Below, piece after piece: positions 22,908-34,929 of a stretch of 64,000 nucleotides of DNA. Under the pieces are notes generated by a model. The model did not search any database. It saw only the letters and a list, made by a program, of their open reading frames with translations, and was not told where the DNA came from. Origin of the DNA: Pleurotus ostreatus/Saccharomyces cerevisiae fusant (lineage: Eukaryota > Opisthokonta). A program made the translations under genes and the position numbers. The stretch is from NCBI GenBank assembly GCA_024196135.1, contig JAMQCK010000021.1:114301-178300 (forward strand), written 5' to 3'. The stretch's first letter is position 1, and each line of letters begins with the position of its first letter.

Positions 22908-25900
22908 ATGGCCGCCAATTCTGCTCAGTCCGATGCCCAGATCTACGCCCGTATCAAGGCGTCTATACCACCGAACTACGATGTGCAGCCCTTGCTTGGC
23001 AGTCTTCTCTACGAGGTCTGGCGAGATGAAGGCACAAAACTTGGAGTGACCTATCCGACTCGCGACGAATGCGAGGTGCTCGTCACGAAGGACATCAGGG
23101 TCAGGGACTGGACCCGAAGTGGTTGGTCAAAAAGGTCGTTCTACGGGCTCAGGGGATACTGTACGATCCAAACTTGATCTCTGCATGAACTCGACTAATC
23201 CTATTCGATGACAGTGGCTTCCTGGCGAGGAATACAGTCTGCTGTTGCAGACGTCAGCGGGATCATCAAGGCCTTCAAGGAAGAAATCAACGACGCTATG
23301 GGCAGTCTCGCGAACGGTCGCATTACATTCGACTCGTGGCAGCCTCCCTCAAAAACCTCTCCTGACTATGCCACCTTTCTCAAGGATCTTCATCTCCCAT
23401 GCCTTACTGGCCAAAGCGACTCTCCCAATTTGCTCATACACGAACTCGGCACGTACGTTAAGCAATCCGACGTCGTGAAGGCTGTTGTCGGCGAGATATT
23501 CGGGGAATCCCTTACGTGAGTGATTGACGCCATCTGCCCTCGAGTCAGCCGTTCATCCATCGCTCTAGAGATGTCTGCAACGCATCTGGCGTGGGCAAGA
23601 CTCGGACGCTGCTTGAAGGTCTGACATGTCACTGGGGCTTCTACTTTACCATGGCCAAAGGAACTAAGGGAGTTGGCTCAGACGATTGGCACGAAGCGGT
23701 CAAGGGCCTGGCCACTGCGACAGGCTTTCAAACCCATGTGTCGAACGTCCAGACTCTCGGGAAAGCCCGTCAGGTGGCGCAACTAGATGCAAATCACGAG
23801 TTTGTGGGTCGGCGTCTTGACGCTATTCTGCTGGCTCGATTGGAGATCTTTCGCTGCTTTCTCTCACACATTCCTAGTTCTGCCTCCCCAGCAGATGCGG
23901 CCGTCTATAGACAGCGCTGGCTGATGCTGCAGCTCGACCCCAAAATTCTGCCCGGCTTCCGTAAAATGGATATATTCCTACACCTCTCTCGCGCGATTCT
24001 AGAGAGATGTGACTCGTCCTTTGCCGAACCGCCTCTTTCTCCATTGGTTCAAAATGCTCTCAGAGTCGTTGCCTATGGAGACGATCCGACGTTCCTCTCT
24101 TCCATAGGACCCTCGTTATCCAATGGCCCATTCTACATCGTCATGGACGAGGCACAAGCTGTGGCCAATCTCTACAGAGATGCATTCCGCTCTGCTAAAC
24201 GAAAGGGCGTTCATGAGCCGCAGCGTCGTTCATTGTTCCGCGCGATTCTCATGAACCTTGTCGAGCGCGTGGAGGAGACACCGGTGGTTGTTCTGCCAAC
24301 TGGTACAAATGTTTGCCAGGCCGACCTCGACGACTCCATGATCAGTGCCTCCCAACTATTCGAACGTTCCAAGCGGACGGTGCACTATACAGGAGGTATA
24401 GAGACCTTTGAGGCTCAACTAATCTATACCCGTCGATATTTGCCACCAAAACTACTCGACAGTGCCTCTGGCCAGCGACTTCTCCAGCGTATGTTCATTT
24501 GGCTGAAGGGCCGGTGCGCATTTATTGGTCTCGCCGATGTCACGAGCACTGAATTATGCTTAGGTATCGATTCACTGCTCATTTCATCTTCTTCCTACTG
24601 AAGAATGGCCTACGCTCTCCACACCGGGTGCTAAACAGCTTCATCTACGCGTATACCAACGGGTACGAGGCCACCGATGCGCCTGATCTCGTCAAAAAGG
24701 AGCCCAAGTACTCGCTCGGCTCTGTCATGGAGCATATCAAGCCCAGTGATCTGATCAATCTCACCACCCTCAGCGGTATGTATCTACGTGCGTAGACCAC
24801 AAACCTCAAACTCACCCGCCTTTGCAGAGGCGGAGCGCACGCAGCTCATCAGCGTTACCCGCCCGATGGTCTTCAGCTACCTTTTGCGCTCGGCATGCGA
24901 CATGTATGTGAGCGAGGAGGATTCTCCCCTTCTAGTGGAGGCGGGCTTTGGCCGATACGCATCGGAGGATGCGTCGATTGACGACGGTCTATACGAGGAC
25001 GACGACGTAAGCGAGGAGGACATGGCGAGCAAGGGGGCCACTGTCAACGAGCCGCTGATGATACTTCTCTATGCTTCACAACTGGACATGGAGATGGAGA
25101 GCAGCTCCTACGAGTACTTCGCGCGCTGCGCCGAGACATCTATGACAAAGACTGCCAGCAATGGGTGGGAAAATTATCTTGCTCACTCGCTCGTACGGAT
25201 CTTTTCCTCCAAACTCAAGCCTCAGCTCTCCTCAGTCTTCAATATCATCGGCAGCCAGGCCGATGAATATGAGGAGCTGATGAAGCGTCAGGCGGGGCTT
25301 GTGGGTATCATCCGCGCGGACGGCAAAAATGTCTTCGGCCCTGTAGAGTATAGACGCCAACCCAACTCCCCTCACTGCACTTGTGCCCGTCAACCGACTG
25401 TCTGCCTCGGGCGCTCCGCTGGAAGCAACGACATACCCAGCGAGGATGCGGGCACCAGTTCCGGCGACCCGAAGTACGAGCGAACCATGAAATGGCTGGA
25501 GACGACGCCGACTCCCTTGCTTTTCCCTGACACCAATATGGGCCCCGACCTCGTGGCGATCTTGCAGCTAGACGACGGGGATCTCCTGTGGCTTCTTCTA
25601 CAGGCGAAGCTGCTCCAGCCATCCATTGATAAGGAGACGAAGAAGTACTCGGTGAAGGATAAAAATGTTGAGGCAGCACTATGGTCGCTGGTTCCTGAGA
25701 ACCTCTTTATATCTCGGGTGAGCGTGATAATCTTCTGACATAGTCTTCGTCGCATCGACTAATATTTCCCTTTAGGAGGCCAAGACCATCCATAGCGCCA
25801 TGAACAAGAAGACGACCCGTGCATGCCAAGCGCTGCAGGCATTGCCGAGCCGCACACTTCTGGCTGGGAACCATAGCGTCTTGCGCGTTGTTGCGGTCTA

Positions 25901-27044
25901 TCCGGGAGTGGTGGATCTCGACAAAGCGTACGCAGATATGGCGGATGAGGACTCGGGCAGCCCTCTTGTTCAACTGAACTTCAGATACTTCAGAGACTTC
26001 GTCGACGGCTTCCACCCGAAATACATCATGAGGACCATCGCGCGCAGTAAGCAACGTGCAGCAAAGCGCTCGAGCAAATCCACACCGGACCAGGCGCACG
26101 TGATAGAAAAAGAGGAACCCCTGGCGCGTCGGATACGCGAAGCCATCGCGAAACGCTCGCCGCCACCTCGGGATAAAGGAAAAGATCAGCCTGCGACGAA
26201 TGGAAAGGGAGCCATCCAACCCAAGAAAGACAAGATAGCAGGTACCAAGGGAAGGCGGGACAATGAAGGGGAACAGGAGCAGAAAGGGAACCAGGCTCGA
26301 GGCAAGGAGCAGTCGGCGCTGGAAAAGCAGCAGCCCCGGGGCGCAGCTTCACCGGCCTTATCGCCGGGGGCAGCCGCTCATACAGACGGTGCACTCGACC
26401 TCGACGTCGGCGCTGGCTCCAGCTCAGGCCACGCCCCGAGCGCTGGCTTCGCTCATCTTGCTCCGTTCGCTGCAGAGCATGATGCCGCCGGCTCAGTCAG
26501 CGGAGACGCCTCTGCGAGCGAATTCCTGGGTGGTTGGCAAACCGTCTCAGATACGTGGGACGGTGCCGGTGACATCGGCGACATCGATGCACTCGACTCG
26601 CTCTCCGACGAGGGCCATGGCTTTGGTGGCTTCAACTCAGACGCAGCATCCGTCGCTGCGCCTCCCGACACTGCGTCGTACATTTCCGATGTCCCGCAGC
26701 CGGTAGCAGACCTATATGGATCCTTCCTCCTGGGCGCTGCTACTCCGATTGCCCCGACCCACGACCTGTACTCCTCCGATGCGGCCGGTTCCGCGGAATC
26801 GCTTTCTTATCCCTCGATGACACCTCCAGTCCTCCACCGCCACTCTTACAGTGATTCAGCCCTCACGACCTCTTCAGCGCAGCCGTCCGGCGATATTGAC
26901 CGCATACCGACACCGGTGATGTACCCCCTTTCTCCAAGGACACCGAAGAGGGATGCAGGCCAGTTCGACCCTGATTCGGACGAGGACAACAGTTCAGCGG
27001 CCTCCGTCCAATCACTGTCGAAGAAGCCGAGGAGATTCACGTAG
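22908..27044 (+). CDS. Paralogue A2: P-loop NTPase with PD-(D/E)XK-like nuclease domain
   Basis: Predicted 1289-residue protein, six exons: 22908-23160, 23215-23515, 23569-24513, 24564-24775, 24828-25717, 25776-27044. The N-terminal domain has LLGSLLYEVWRDEG. A linker holds PCLTGQSDSPNLLIHELG. The NTPase starts in exon 3 with NASGVGKTRTLLEGL (Walker A); Walker B is FYIVMDEAQAVANLY, followed by a VVVLPTGTNV sensor-like strand. After LKGR-RYRFTA (an intron splits the Arg codon) comes the exon 5 region with DTNMGPDLVAILQLDD and LLWLLLQAKLL, which fits the D...QxK pattern of the PD-(D/E)XK superfamily. The last exon is a long disordered Lys/Glu/Ser-rich tail ending in KKPRRFT, a possible nuclear signal. 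Start chosen at MAANSAQSD because it aligns with the start of B2. DNA cleavage and nuclear action are inferred, not shown. Confidence 0.82.
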
Positions 27045-28099
27045 TCGGGTGGCAGCTGCGATGATCGGTTGACGCTGTAGTGCGCCGTCGACCGTCTTCG
27101 TCACCCCCAAGCGCTGGCGCATTCCATTCCCAAGAAGTACTACTCTCTCTCCTACTTGACACGCATCCGGCCATGTACCTCCAACGATTGAACGCCTTGT
27201 AGCTCTGGGATCGCGCGTCTGTCTCGATATAGTCTCCATATGAACGAACAATCTTACCGTCTGCTATGTCTATCACTTCCTTGTGCTTTCGGATTGAACC
27301 GTGTATACCCATCGTGGATGTCGTGAACGTAGCTTTTGCAGAACCGGGACAGTATATTCGAGTACCTATACAACAGATAAATGCAGTATTTGACCTGGTA
27401 TGATCTGGAGGCGCTGAAGGAGGCGTTCGCCAACCGTAGCATGTCGCCGAGGATGACAGTGTAGAGGAAAAAGTACAGATTCACTTGCCGACGATGTAGT
27501 CAGTTATCGAGTAGGCCAGCGACCGAGATTAGGACGTACGCGACTGCGAGGAGGGATAGCCGTACAATGCCTTGCAAGCGGCCTGATCCCGTTGGCCTTG
27601 ACGAGGGTGTCCAATTCCTGGAAGATCTCCATGAACCCGCCGGATCGCTGCTCGAGCTTGACAGCATCGCCTTGCTCCAGGCAGCGGTATCCATGACTCG
27701 CAATAGAGGTACCCTTGCGTGGAGGGCGGCTGCTTGATCTTGACGGTGCTCCTCTTCATTTGAACGAGGATCTGTCTCATCCGAAAGTCTTATTATGCTT
27801 GTCGCAGCCCCTCGTCGGCGTCCGACGCCCATTGTTGGCGTTGAGCATCTTCGAGATGGAGGCCTTCGAGGCCGACATGGAGAAGGTTCGGTAGTGCATT
27901 GAGCAAGTGAAGGGAAGCTCCAGCGGTCAGCGTCGTACGATCCCTCGAGGTGCCGAGGGTGAATCCGGACATGGAGCTGCATTCGAAGTAAGGCGACGTG
28001 GTTGGGGTTGTTGAAGGATTTGTAGGTGCTGCGGAGGGAAAAGCTGGACGTGTTGCTGGCGTAGTAAGACGCGGAGTTGCTTGGATAGTAGAGCTTGGG
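27045..28099. other. Region downstream of A2; possible minus-strand gene remnant
   Basis: No recognised gene. A minus-strand frame (27500-28348) is open for 282 codons. Its left part has coding-like stretches in different frames (for example RSGGFMEIFQELDTLVKANG), which suggests a broken or unspliced gene. Family unknown. Confidence 0.35.
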
Positions 28100-29720
28100 G
28101 CTGGGCTTGAAGCTGCCGGCCAGGTAGGAGGGCGCGGGCGCAGAGATCGCTGGTCGCGTTAATCCGAAAGCCCGCCGATAAGGCAGCGACAGTGCGTCCG
28201 AGGAGGGTGGGGGAAGCAGTCCGCCCAACGCAGGTGCGTATGTGAGAGAGGTGGTGGACATAGCGAGTCTGCGCAGATGAAAGGAACAGTCCAGTCGGCC
28301 CCAACTCTTTGATGGGTCTTGCTCGACTTGCTCTTGATGTCGGGCCATCTAGAAGACGATGGTCAGTCCTTGAAGGTGGGCGACAAGTACTCGAGCGCAC
28401 GCACCTCGCTTTGGCGCACCGGTTGCTCCTTGGTGTGAGGATGCGCGCCGTCGAAAGAAGCCGTGGCGAACCACTAGCCGCAAGAACTGAGCATGCTGCT
28501 CTAGATCACCAAGCGCAGGAGACTCACGACGGCACGCCTGAGGCAGAAAGCACATCACCAGCGCCAATAGACGGTAAGGAAGGATGTGCAGGCGGACGTT
28601 GCCCCGGGGTATGCGGTGCGCCTACACACCGTCAAGGAAGAGAAGTGTCCCCACAGGAGAGGGGGGCAGAGCTGCGCTACCCTGGAGCTAGGCAAGACGC
28701 GGGCGGGGTGAAGGACCTGGAGTGCATGACGGTGCTGGCGAAGATGTAGACAACGACATCTTGCCGGACCGACGATCATGATATCACCACCCGGTTCAGT
28801 ATGCCCTTGTCCCGAACACCCACCATTATGCAGCCATCCGCTCTCGGCAACCTCGCAGAAGTTTACTTTGACCTGCGGATACCTCCTCAAGACAGCACTA
28901 CAATCGCATGACCTCTCAGACGACTGCGATGCCCTCAGTTCCCCTTGGGTCCCAGACCGTCGTCCGCGGAGGCCTGGATGACCTCACGCCCTCCTCTGAA
29001 CGCGCGAACGATCTAAGATGACCGGCCGGATCCTGGTCAAGGTACGTCTCGCATGCTTGGGGAATTGTAGCGAGGCGCTCATTCTTCGGTCTGCAGGAAT
29101 GTCCTCTGTCGCCCTCGCGCGCCTCACGCCACAGGGCCACTTCCTTGCTCGCGCTGGCGTCAAACATGAATGACATCTTCCTAATGGCGCACGATCTTGC
29201 CTGTACTTTCCTTGTGTTGACAAGCTTCAGCCTGGCCGCACGAGGCAGTACGTTGCTCTCTCATCGTACGCGAAATGTACCCTGCAGCGCGGTCGGATAT
29301 CCATACAGTGCCCTCAAGACATGCTTTCGCAGGACAGACACCATTCGTCAGCTCACACTCGATCTCTGGAGGCCCGAACCATACGGCGAAGGCAGACAAC
29401 TAGCTCATTCTCGCTGGTCTCGAGTAAATGTGGAGTGCGCGGTGATTGAATACATCCAACGCGCGATACGGGATGACTTTGGTGCGTGCTACGAATGTAT
29501 AGCCCACCTTCGTTGAGCACATACATTTTTAGAGGTTCCCGTCTTTCGCTTGGAATGGCGACCTCTACGGCGGCGCAATATTATCTTTTCGCGCCTAGAT
29601 CGCGTGCATGGGCGACCTCAAGCAGCCCAACCCCATCAAAAGACTGCGATCTCGAGGACGGACCATACCACTCCCACCCTGCATACGTCGTTACCGCCCA
29701 ACATCTGCCAACCGGGTCGT
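28100..29720. repeat. Duplicated segment X (copy 1)
   Basis: About 1.6 kb that matches 42235-43880 along its length, by eye roughly 80% or better in alignable blocks. Anchors include 'ctgccggccaggtaggag', 'cagtccgcccaacgcaggtg', 'cgaccgacgatcatgatatc' and 'tgtcgccctcgcgcgcctca', in the same order in both. The minus-strand product MARHQEQVEQ...LRRLAMSTTSLTYAPALGGLLPP is recognisable in both copies, but neither has a full consistent frame. The segment lies just downstream of A2; its twin lies downstream of B2. Confidence 0.75.
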
Positions 29721-31691
29721 CATCTTCTCCGAACGTACATCTTGTCCTCCGTCCTGCTACCTCTTCGCGATCGGCACATCGGCCAGATGCATCATTGCTA
29801 CCTCGACGCCGGGAACACCGCGGTCCCTCCTTCTGGTGGACGCATCGCCGCTACCTCACCGGCAGACGTGTCTCAATTGCGTCGCTGTCAGATGTTCGGG
29901 GAATGTTAGGCCTATCCAGACCATCTTCCCCATCGACGCCACCTCGTCCCCGCGAGCTGCTTCTCCAGCAGGTCAATGTTGTCCTCTCACGGTTTTTGCA
30001 CGTTCGACCGCACCAGCAAATCCACGAACACCCGGGATGCCGGCTGCGGGAGCCGCTCGACGCCACGTCGACCGCAGAGGCTTTTCGTCGGCGATCGTTG
30101 GAGTCACTCGACGACGACGAAGTCAATGCGAGCTCTCATGAGTTCTGGCCGAACTTTCACTCGCTCTGCCCGAACTCAAATGAGCTCGGCGCAAATGTGG
30201 ATGAGCTCGACGCGAACTTGAGCAAGTCGTTTAACGTCTGCGTCGGGTTCGATGTACGCGACAAGCCATACTACATGACCAGCCAGTGCATCGACAAGCT
30301 CGAGCAGATGCCTGTCTATCGCAAGCAGACCTTCAGACATCTCGGCCTGGCTCAGTGGGACCTCGTTGCGAGACCTAGCGGCCTCGTCTGCCCCGCGCGA
30401 TTGGTCCGTACGCCATAGCAGCAGCGGGCTGAGCCCATCGAGGACCCGGCTCAGCTCAGGAGGATCCCGGTCTCTGCGCACCCCCACTCGAGCCCAGGCA
30501 GCCCTCCCTGCAGAACGCCAGCAAGACGTCTCACAGCCAATTCCCACGTGCGCCCTCAATCCTGTTGTCGGCCTTCCCCACTTGCCGGCAAGCTCGAGGT
30601 GGCCCGACGTTGTACGCTGTCCGGCCGCGTCATGCGTGCTCCAGCTTTCAGATCCGGATGTGCGCCTGCGCTCTTCACTCCCTTCTCTGCACCTTCACGG
30701 GTGGTCCGCGCGGCCGTTTGGCTGGAGGCGGCTCGGTTGGCGCGTCAGCAGGAGCACCTTCTGCTTGTTCCTCCTCCTCAGCGGGTTCGGCGGTTAAACG
30801 AGCATAGGCGTCGCTCAGGATAGCATCGTAATCGGGACTGCGAGAGCACAATGGGGTCATCACCGTTGTAACCTGTTCTGGGAGGGCTCGCAGGGCGTAC
30901 GAGTCGCTTCTCGCGGTATGATGAGTAGGTCATCACATCGATACGACTTACAGTAGTTACCTAGTCGCATGATCTGAATCTTCATTCAAGCCCATTGTCT
31001 CTCTCTCATGCCGCCTCATATCCTTCAGTCTGTCCAGCGAGTATTGGCAGGACCCGGCACATTACAGGATACCGCGTCCATCTCACCATCGTGCACGGCA
31101 TTCACGAGGTATCGCAACGCACAGCCTCGACTAACGCGGACAGCGAGCCATTGTCGATTTGGCTCGCTAGACTTGTGCAGGACGCTGGACCATGATTGTT
31201 CTACCCCGCTGTCCTGGCCTTAGCTAGTCAATCGCGGCCCCATTCTTGCGCCCGCTTCGCTTCGTCGACTGTCCGTGTCGGATTTGCTTCGCCAGCATGT
31301 CTAACTCTGTCAGTCTTTGTCGCATCGTTCTCTTGATAGGTTGTGGCTGAGTCGCTGTCGAGGTGCGTGATGCAAGAGCCCCGGACTGGCCAGCGTCTGA
31401 GGTAGGATACGCGTAAGCATACGGCAACTGCACACACAAGTACTAGATAGGCATAGCAGAGAAACCAAAACCAAAGCAGTAGAAAGCGAAAAAAACAATC
31501 GACAGCTCGTCCATAAATGCGAAGATGCTGAAGGTAGTAACCTAGGGTATACACAATGAACAATCGCGAACAATGTAATGGTGAAAGCACGGGCGAAAAG
31601 TCGAATGTTCGAAGGCGAATAGATATATAACGTTCTGAGAGGTTTCTTCGGGGAATACAACACCAAACCACAACGTTCACAATTTCGAGAA
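29721..31691. other. Unassigned interval between X copy 1 and B1
   Basis: A plus-strand open frame (29486-30418) has no family signal; its end, including KPYYMTSQCIDKLEQMP, looks weakly protein-like. A minus-strand stretch at 30863-30675 (PDYDAILSDAYARLTAEP, then Glu/Pro-rich and basic) may be a small exon remnant. From about 31200 to 31691 the sequence is AT-richer and is probably the 3' UTR of B1. Confidence 0.35.
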
Positions 31692-34600
31692 TCATCGGCG
31701 ATTTTGGCCCCTCTTCAGACCTCTCCCGGACGGTGCTGGCGCTTTCCTCGGCGGCGGCGCCGGTGACTTCTTTGGCGCAGCTTTCCGCTCCTTCGCTATG
31801 CGCGATGAACCCGCCCTTGGTCGAGCGTTTCCGTCAGCACGTCCTTCCAACGCGCCCATCTTCTTGGTCACGGCCCGCGTGTGATAAACTCGCGCCTCCG
31901 CGTCATCGTCCAGATTGGGCGAATCCGCCCGCTTGCGCTTGGGCGCATTGACGGGGCGAGGCGCGCTCATGACGGTCGACAGCCGGCGGACGATGTCGTC
32001 GACGGTGTATGACTCGGCGTAGTCGCGAAGTCTGGTCATGTTGACGACAGCGACGGGCTGCTTGACCGTGCCGGCCAGCTCGCCAATGTTTGTTTCGTGC
32101 GGATAGGTCGCGACGAGACGCAGCAAGGGAGGGTTCCCCGCCTCGCGGACGGGTGCAGGCAAGTCGTCGAACCTCAGGCGATGTGAGGCAGTCGAGGGTT
32201 TCACCTGGCCGACTTGAGCATAGCACATACGGGAGGCGACGGCGCACATACCTGGAAGATCTTCCTCGGTGTCATTTTCGCCAGCTTTGCTTCGACAGCT
32301 TGGGTCGTGGTCTTTACGCGCGCGTTCTTGAACAGCGTAGTAAGAGCAACATAAAAGCACCGGCCGTCTTGGAGACGCATGACGAAGAGGAGGTCGGCAT
32401 GGCTGAACCCAGACGAAAGACAAAATGGTGACTTCGTCTCGTGCTGAAGCCACGCGGTTGAGTCGGTCGCCCACACGCCCTCACGCTTTATCTTCGAAAA
32501 GGACGATGTGAATGCTTGGGCGCGGGGCGTTCGTGCAGAGCCGACACGCGAGATGCGGACGAGCCGTGCTGTTTGTGTCGCCCAATCTGGCGCATCGCCC
32601 TGAAAGGTGAAGAGCTCGCACAGCGGGTACTTGTTCTCCGCGAAAGCCTGCACCATTACCAGTGCTAGTGCAAGATGCCGCGATCCGTACGCTGGTGGCT
32701 CCCGGAGGTAAGCGGCTTCCTCGTCTGGGAAGAAGCCGTTGACGAGGCCCGGCTTTTCGAAGAAGAATCGGGCCAGAGGCAGGACGGTACACGGTTCGTT
32801 TATCGACGCCTCTGCGCCGTTGCGATCGATCAACGGGGCGACACCCTGGGCTGCTAAGGCGAAGCAATCCTCCTGAAGTCGAATATTGTCTTCGCCTTGA
32901 ACGAGGATTCGCAGGATAGCAGTATGCGTAGTCAAGAAAGCCCGGCAGTCTACGCCAGCGTGAGTCACTACGTCACTTATTGTGATCAAACACATACCCT
33001 CTCCCAGCGATGCACCCCCAAACGGTTGGAAACGACAAACAGCATCAATAGCGGTTGTCGAGAGCGCGCGGAAGTCGATCGTTTTCACGTATGCCGGTTC
33101 AACCTTCATGAACCAGGAGATGTATCGGTCTAGAAGTAGCAGAGGCTGCTCGAACCGTGCAATGAGGAGACTGGATACGAACGAGGCCGTGAAGCGATAC
33201 CTTGCGGATCAAAGTACTCAGCAACAGTGCTCATACGAAGCCTTTGACTCACCGTCCACGGAGCCACCGCCAGATGCGGTCCAACAGCAGTCTACCATCC
33301 GCCGAGTTTGCGAGCCCAGGAGGTAAATAACGGGTCACATAGGCGCGCTGTCGTTCGGGCGTGTCGAACGTTCCAGTATCCGTGCAAACACAATAGGGAG
33401 GTCCCTCGCCACGACGAAAGGGCTCGATTTCCATTTCGGTCCCGGCCAGGACGACCGTTATCCCATTGCGGTTCTCCCATGAGCGAGCGATCTCGCGTAA
33501 AGCCGTACTATCGCGGCCAAAAGCTCTGCGATACGTGCTATCCGCACGCTGCGCCTCGTCGAGTACACAGAAGATCTCTGTCGTCGGACCACACCTCCTC
33601 CTGATGTCGAGAATCACGTCCGATATCATGGCGTCGACATAGTTATCTGAAACCTCGTCGACGAGACTCGACAGCTGCCGAAATATGTCTTCGTGATTCA
33701 GCTTGACGTTGAGAACCTGGAATAAAAGCCAGCGATGTCGAGCCTTCGGGGAAGAGACATCATCTAGCTCCTCGATGAAGGCTTTGAGAAGTATCAGACG
33801 CGAAAGCAGAATGCACGCGAAGGCGCACTGTGTCACGACACAGTTCCATCCGTTGTCCGACGGAGAGTCCAGTTCGGCGTTGGGCATGAAACTGCGTTTT
33901 GGAGTTATGCCACCGGTGAGGCAGACGTCGACATCCAAGGAGCCCAAACACGAATTATCGTAGAAGCATGGGATGTAGAAGCCCCAGTGTCGCGCGAGCC
34001 CTTCCATGACCAGCCTGGTCTTCCCCGCGCCAGATGTATTGATCAATAGACTGCATACTGTAAGCGTACAGAAAACAAGTGAACAGACAACACTTAGCCA
34101 CTCACGTGTGACGTTGAGGTACGAAAATGTTGCTCAAGCGTTCATGAGTAGCATCTTCGTCGAGCAAACTGCCAAGGTCGTGCAGTTCTAGATTAGGAGA
34201 GCGCGCAGACGTGTCAGGGATTTGAAGAGAGGATATGAAGGAATCAATGTAGGTCGGCGGTCCAGCAGACGTCTCGGTATGCGTTGGCGCCCATGGTGCG
34301 GGGGGCTCGGTGGATTTGGCGAAGGCAGCTATTGAGCTACGGCGCACGCGTAGAAATTCGTCCAACTGTTTCTCGAAGATATGGTCCAAAGGATCTTGTG
34401 CCCGGCGAGTACGAAGATCTTCTGTTTCGAATCGAAGAGCGTCTGCACGATTGAGACCAAATGCATGGGGACGCGTGAAGACAACACGCACCGCATTCCC
34501 ACAGAAGTTCGCAATCATTGTCCTTCACAGCCTTCTCAAGCAGGGCGTATATTTCGGGTTGTTTTGACAGCAAGGCCGCGCAAGCTTCTTCGGACACGTA

Positions 34601-34732
34601 GTCGGGGTCCAATGGTCGTGAACGCTCCCGGAAAAGGGCGAGCAGCACGGATGACAGTATTGCGGGTGCTGATTCGGTCGTGAAACTGCCAACCGAGTCG
34701 CGCAGGGTTCGCTCGACATCGGGCAAGTGCAT
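31692..34732 (-). CDS. Paralogue B1: P-loop NTPase with degenerate nuclease-like domain
   Basis: Predicted 929-residue sister of A1, six exons: 34732-34492, 34442-34106, 34050-33253, 33200-32998, 32949-32252, 32204-31692. Exons 3 and 4 have exactly the same lengths as in A1 (798 and 203 nt). The N-terminal domain starts MHLPDVERTLRDS. Walker A is NTSGAGKTRLVMEGL, Walker B IFCVLDEAQRADSTY (intact, unlike A1), then VVLAGTEMEIEPFR. The nuclease-like region ADLLFVMRLQDGRCFYVALTTL keeps the Asp but has T-x-L in place of Q-x-K. The tail holds APKRKRADSP and ends GLKRGQNRR, so it is basic and probably nuclear. The start ATG is chosen because it aligns with that of A1; an upstream in-frame TTG is not used. 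A regulatory, cleavage-dead partner of B2 is one reading; independent function is another. Confidence 0.82.
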
Positions 34733-34929
34733 TCGTCGTCGCGTCGACAAGAGGAAGAGGGGTCTTGTCAAAGTGGGCTAGCCTACCCTCAAGTTCATCG
34801 GCCCGGTTGCGGCCCTGATGGTCATTGTGCCATGCTGGGTCACGATACGCGCGGATAAGAGGATCGTGTGAGCCGTAGCCTCTCCTCCTTTCCCCGCCTC
34901 GCCCTTGACGAAGACGTATCCTAGCACGC
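34733..34929. promoter_or_regulatory. Compact bidirectional promoter B (197 bp)
   Basis: Only 197 bp separate the divergent starts of B1 and B2. This mirrors the 232-bp arrangement of pair A and implies shared regulation. Confidence 0.55.

Noticed and set aside
23569..23600. Reading the P-loop genes as STAND/NLR immune receptors
   Set aside because: The four products have a P-loop and Walker B but no WD40, ankyrin or TPR repeats and no visible NB-ARC or NACHT signature; a nuclease-like region follows instead.
29486..30418. 310-codon plus-strand frame next to segment X
   Set aside because: Its first part overlaps segment X, whose copy at 43.6-43.9 kb has no matching frame. Composition is Ser/Arg/Pro-rich like out-of-frame translation.
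31228..31695. 155-codon minus-strand frame rich in Leu, Tyr and Arg
   Set aside because: It lies directly downstream of B1 in AT-richer sequence and fits a 3' UTR; the hydrophobic composition follows from base composition.
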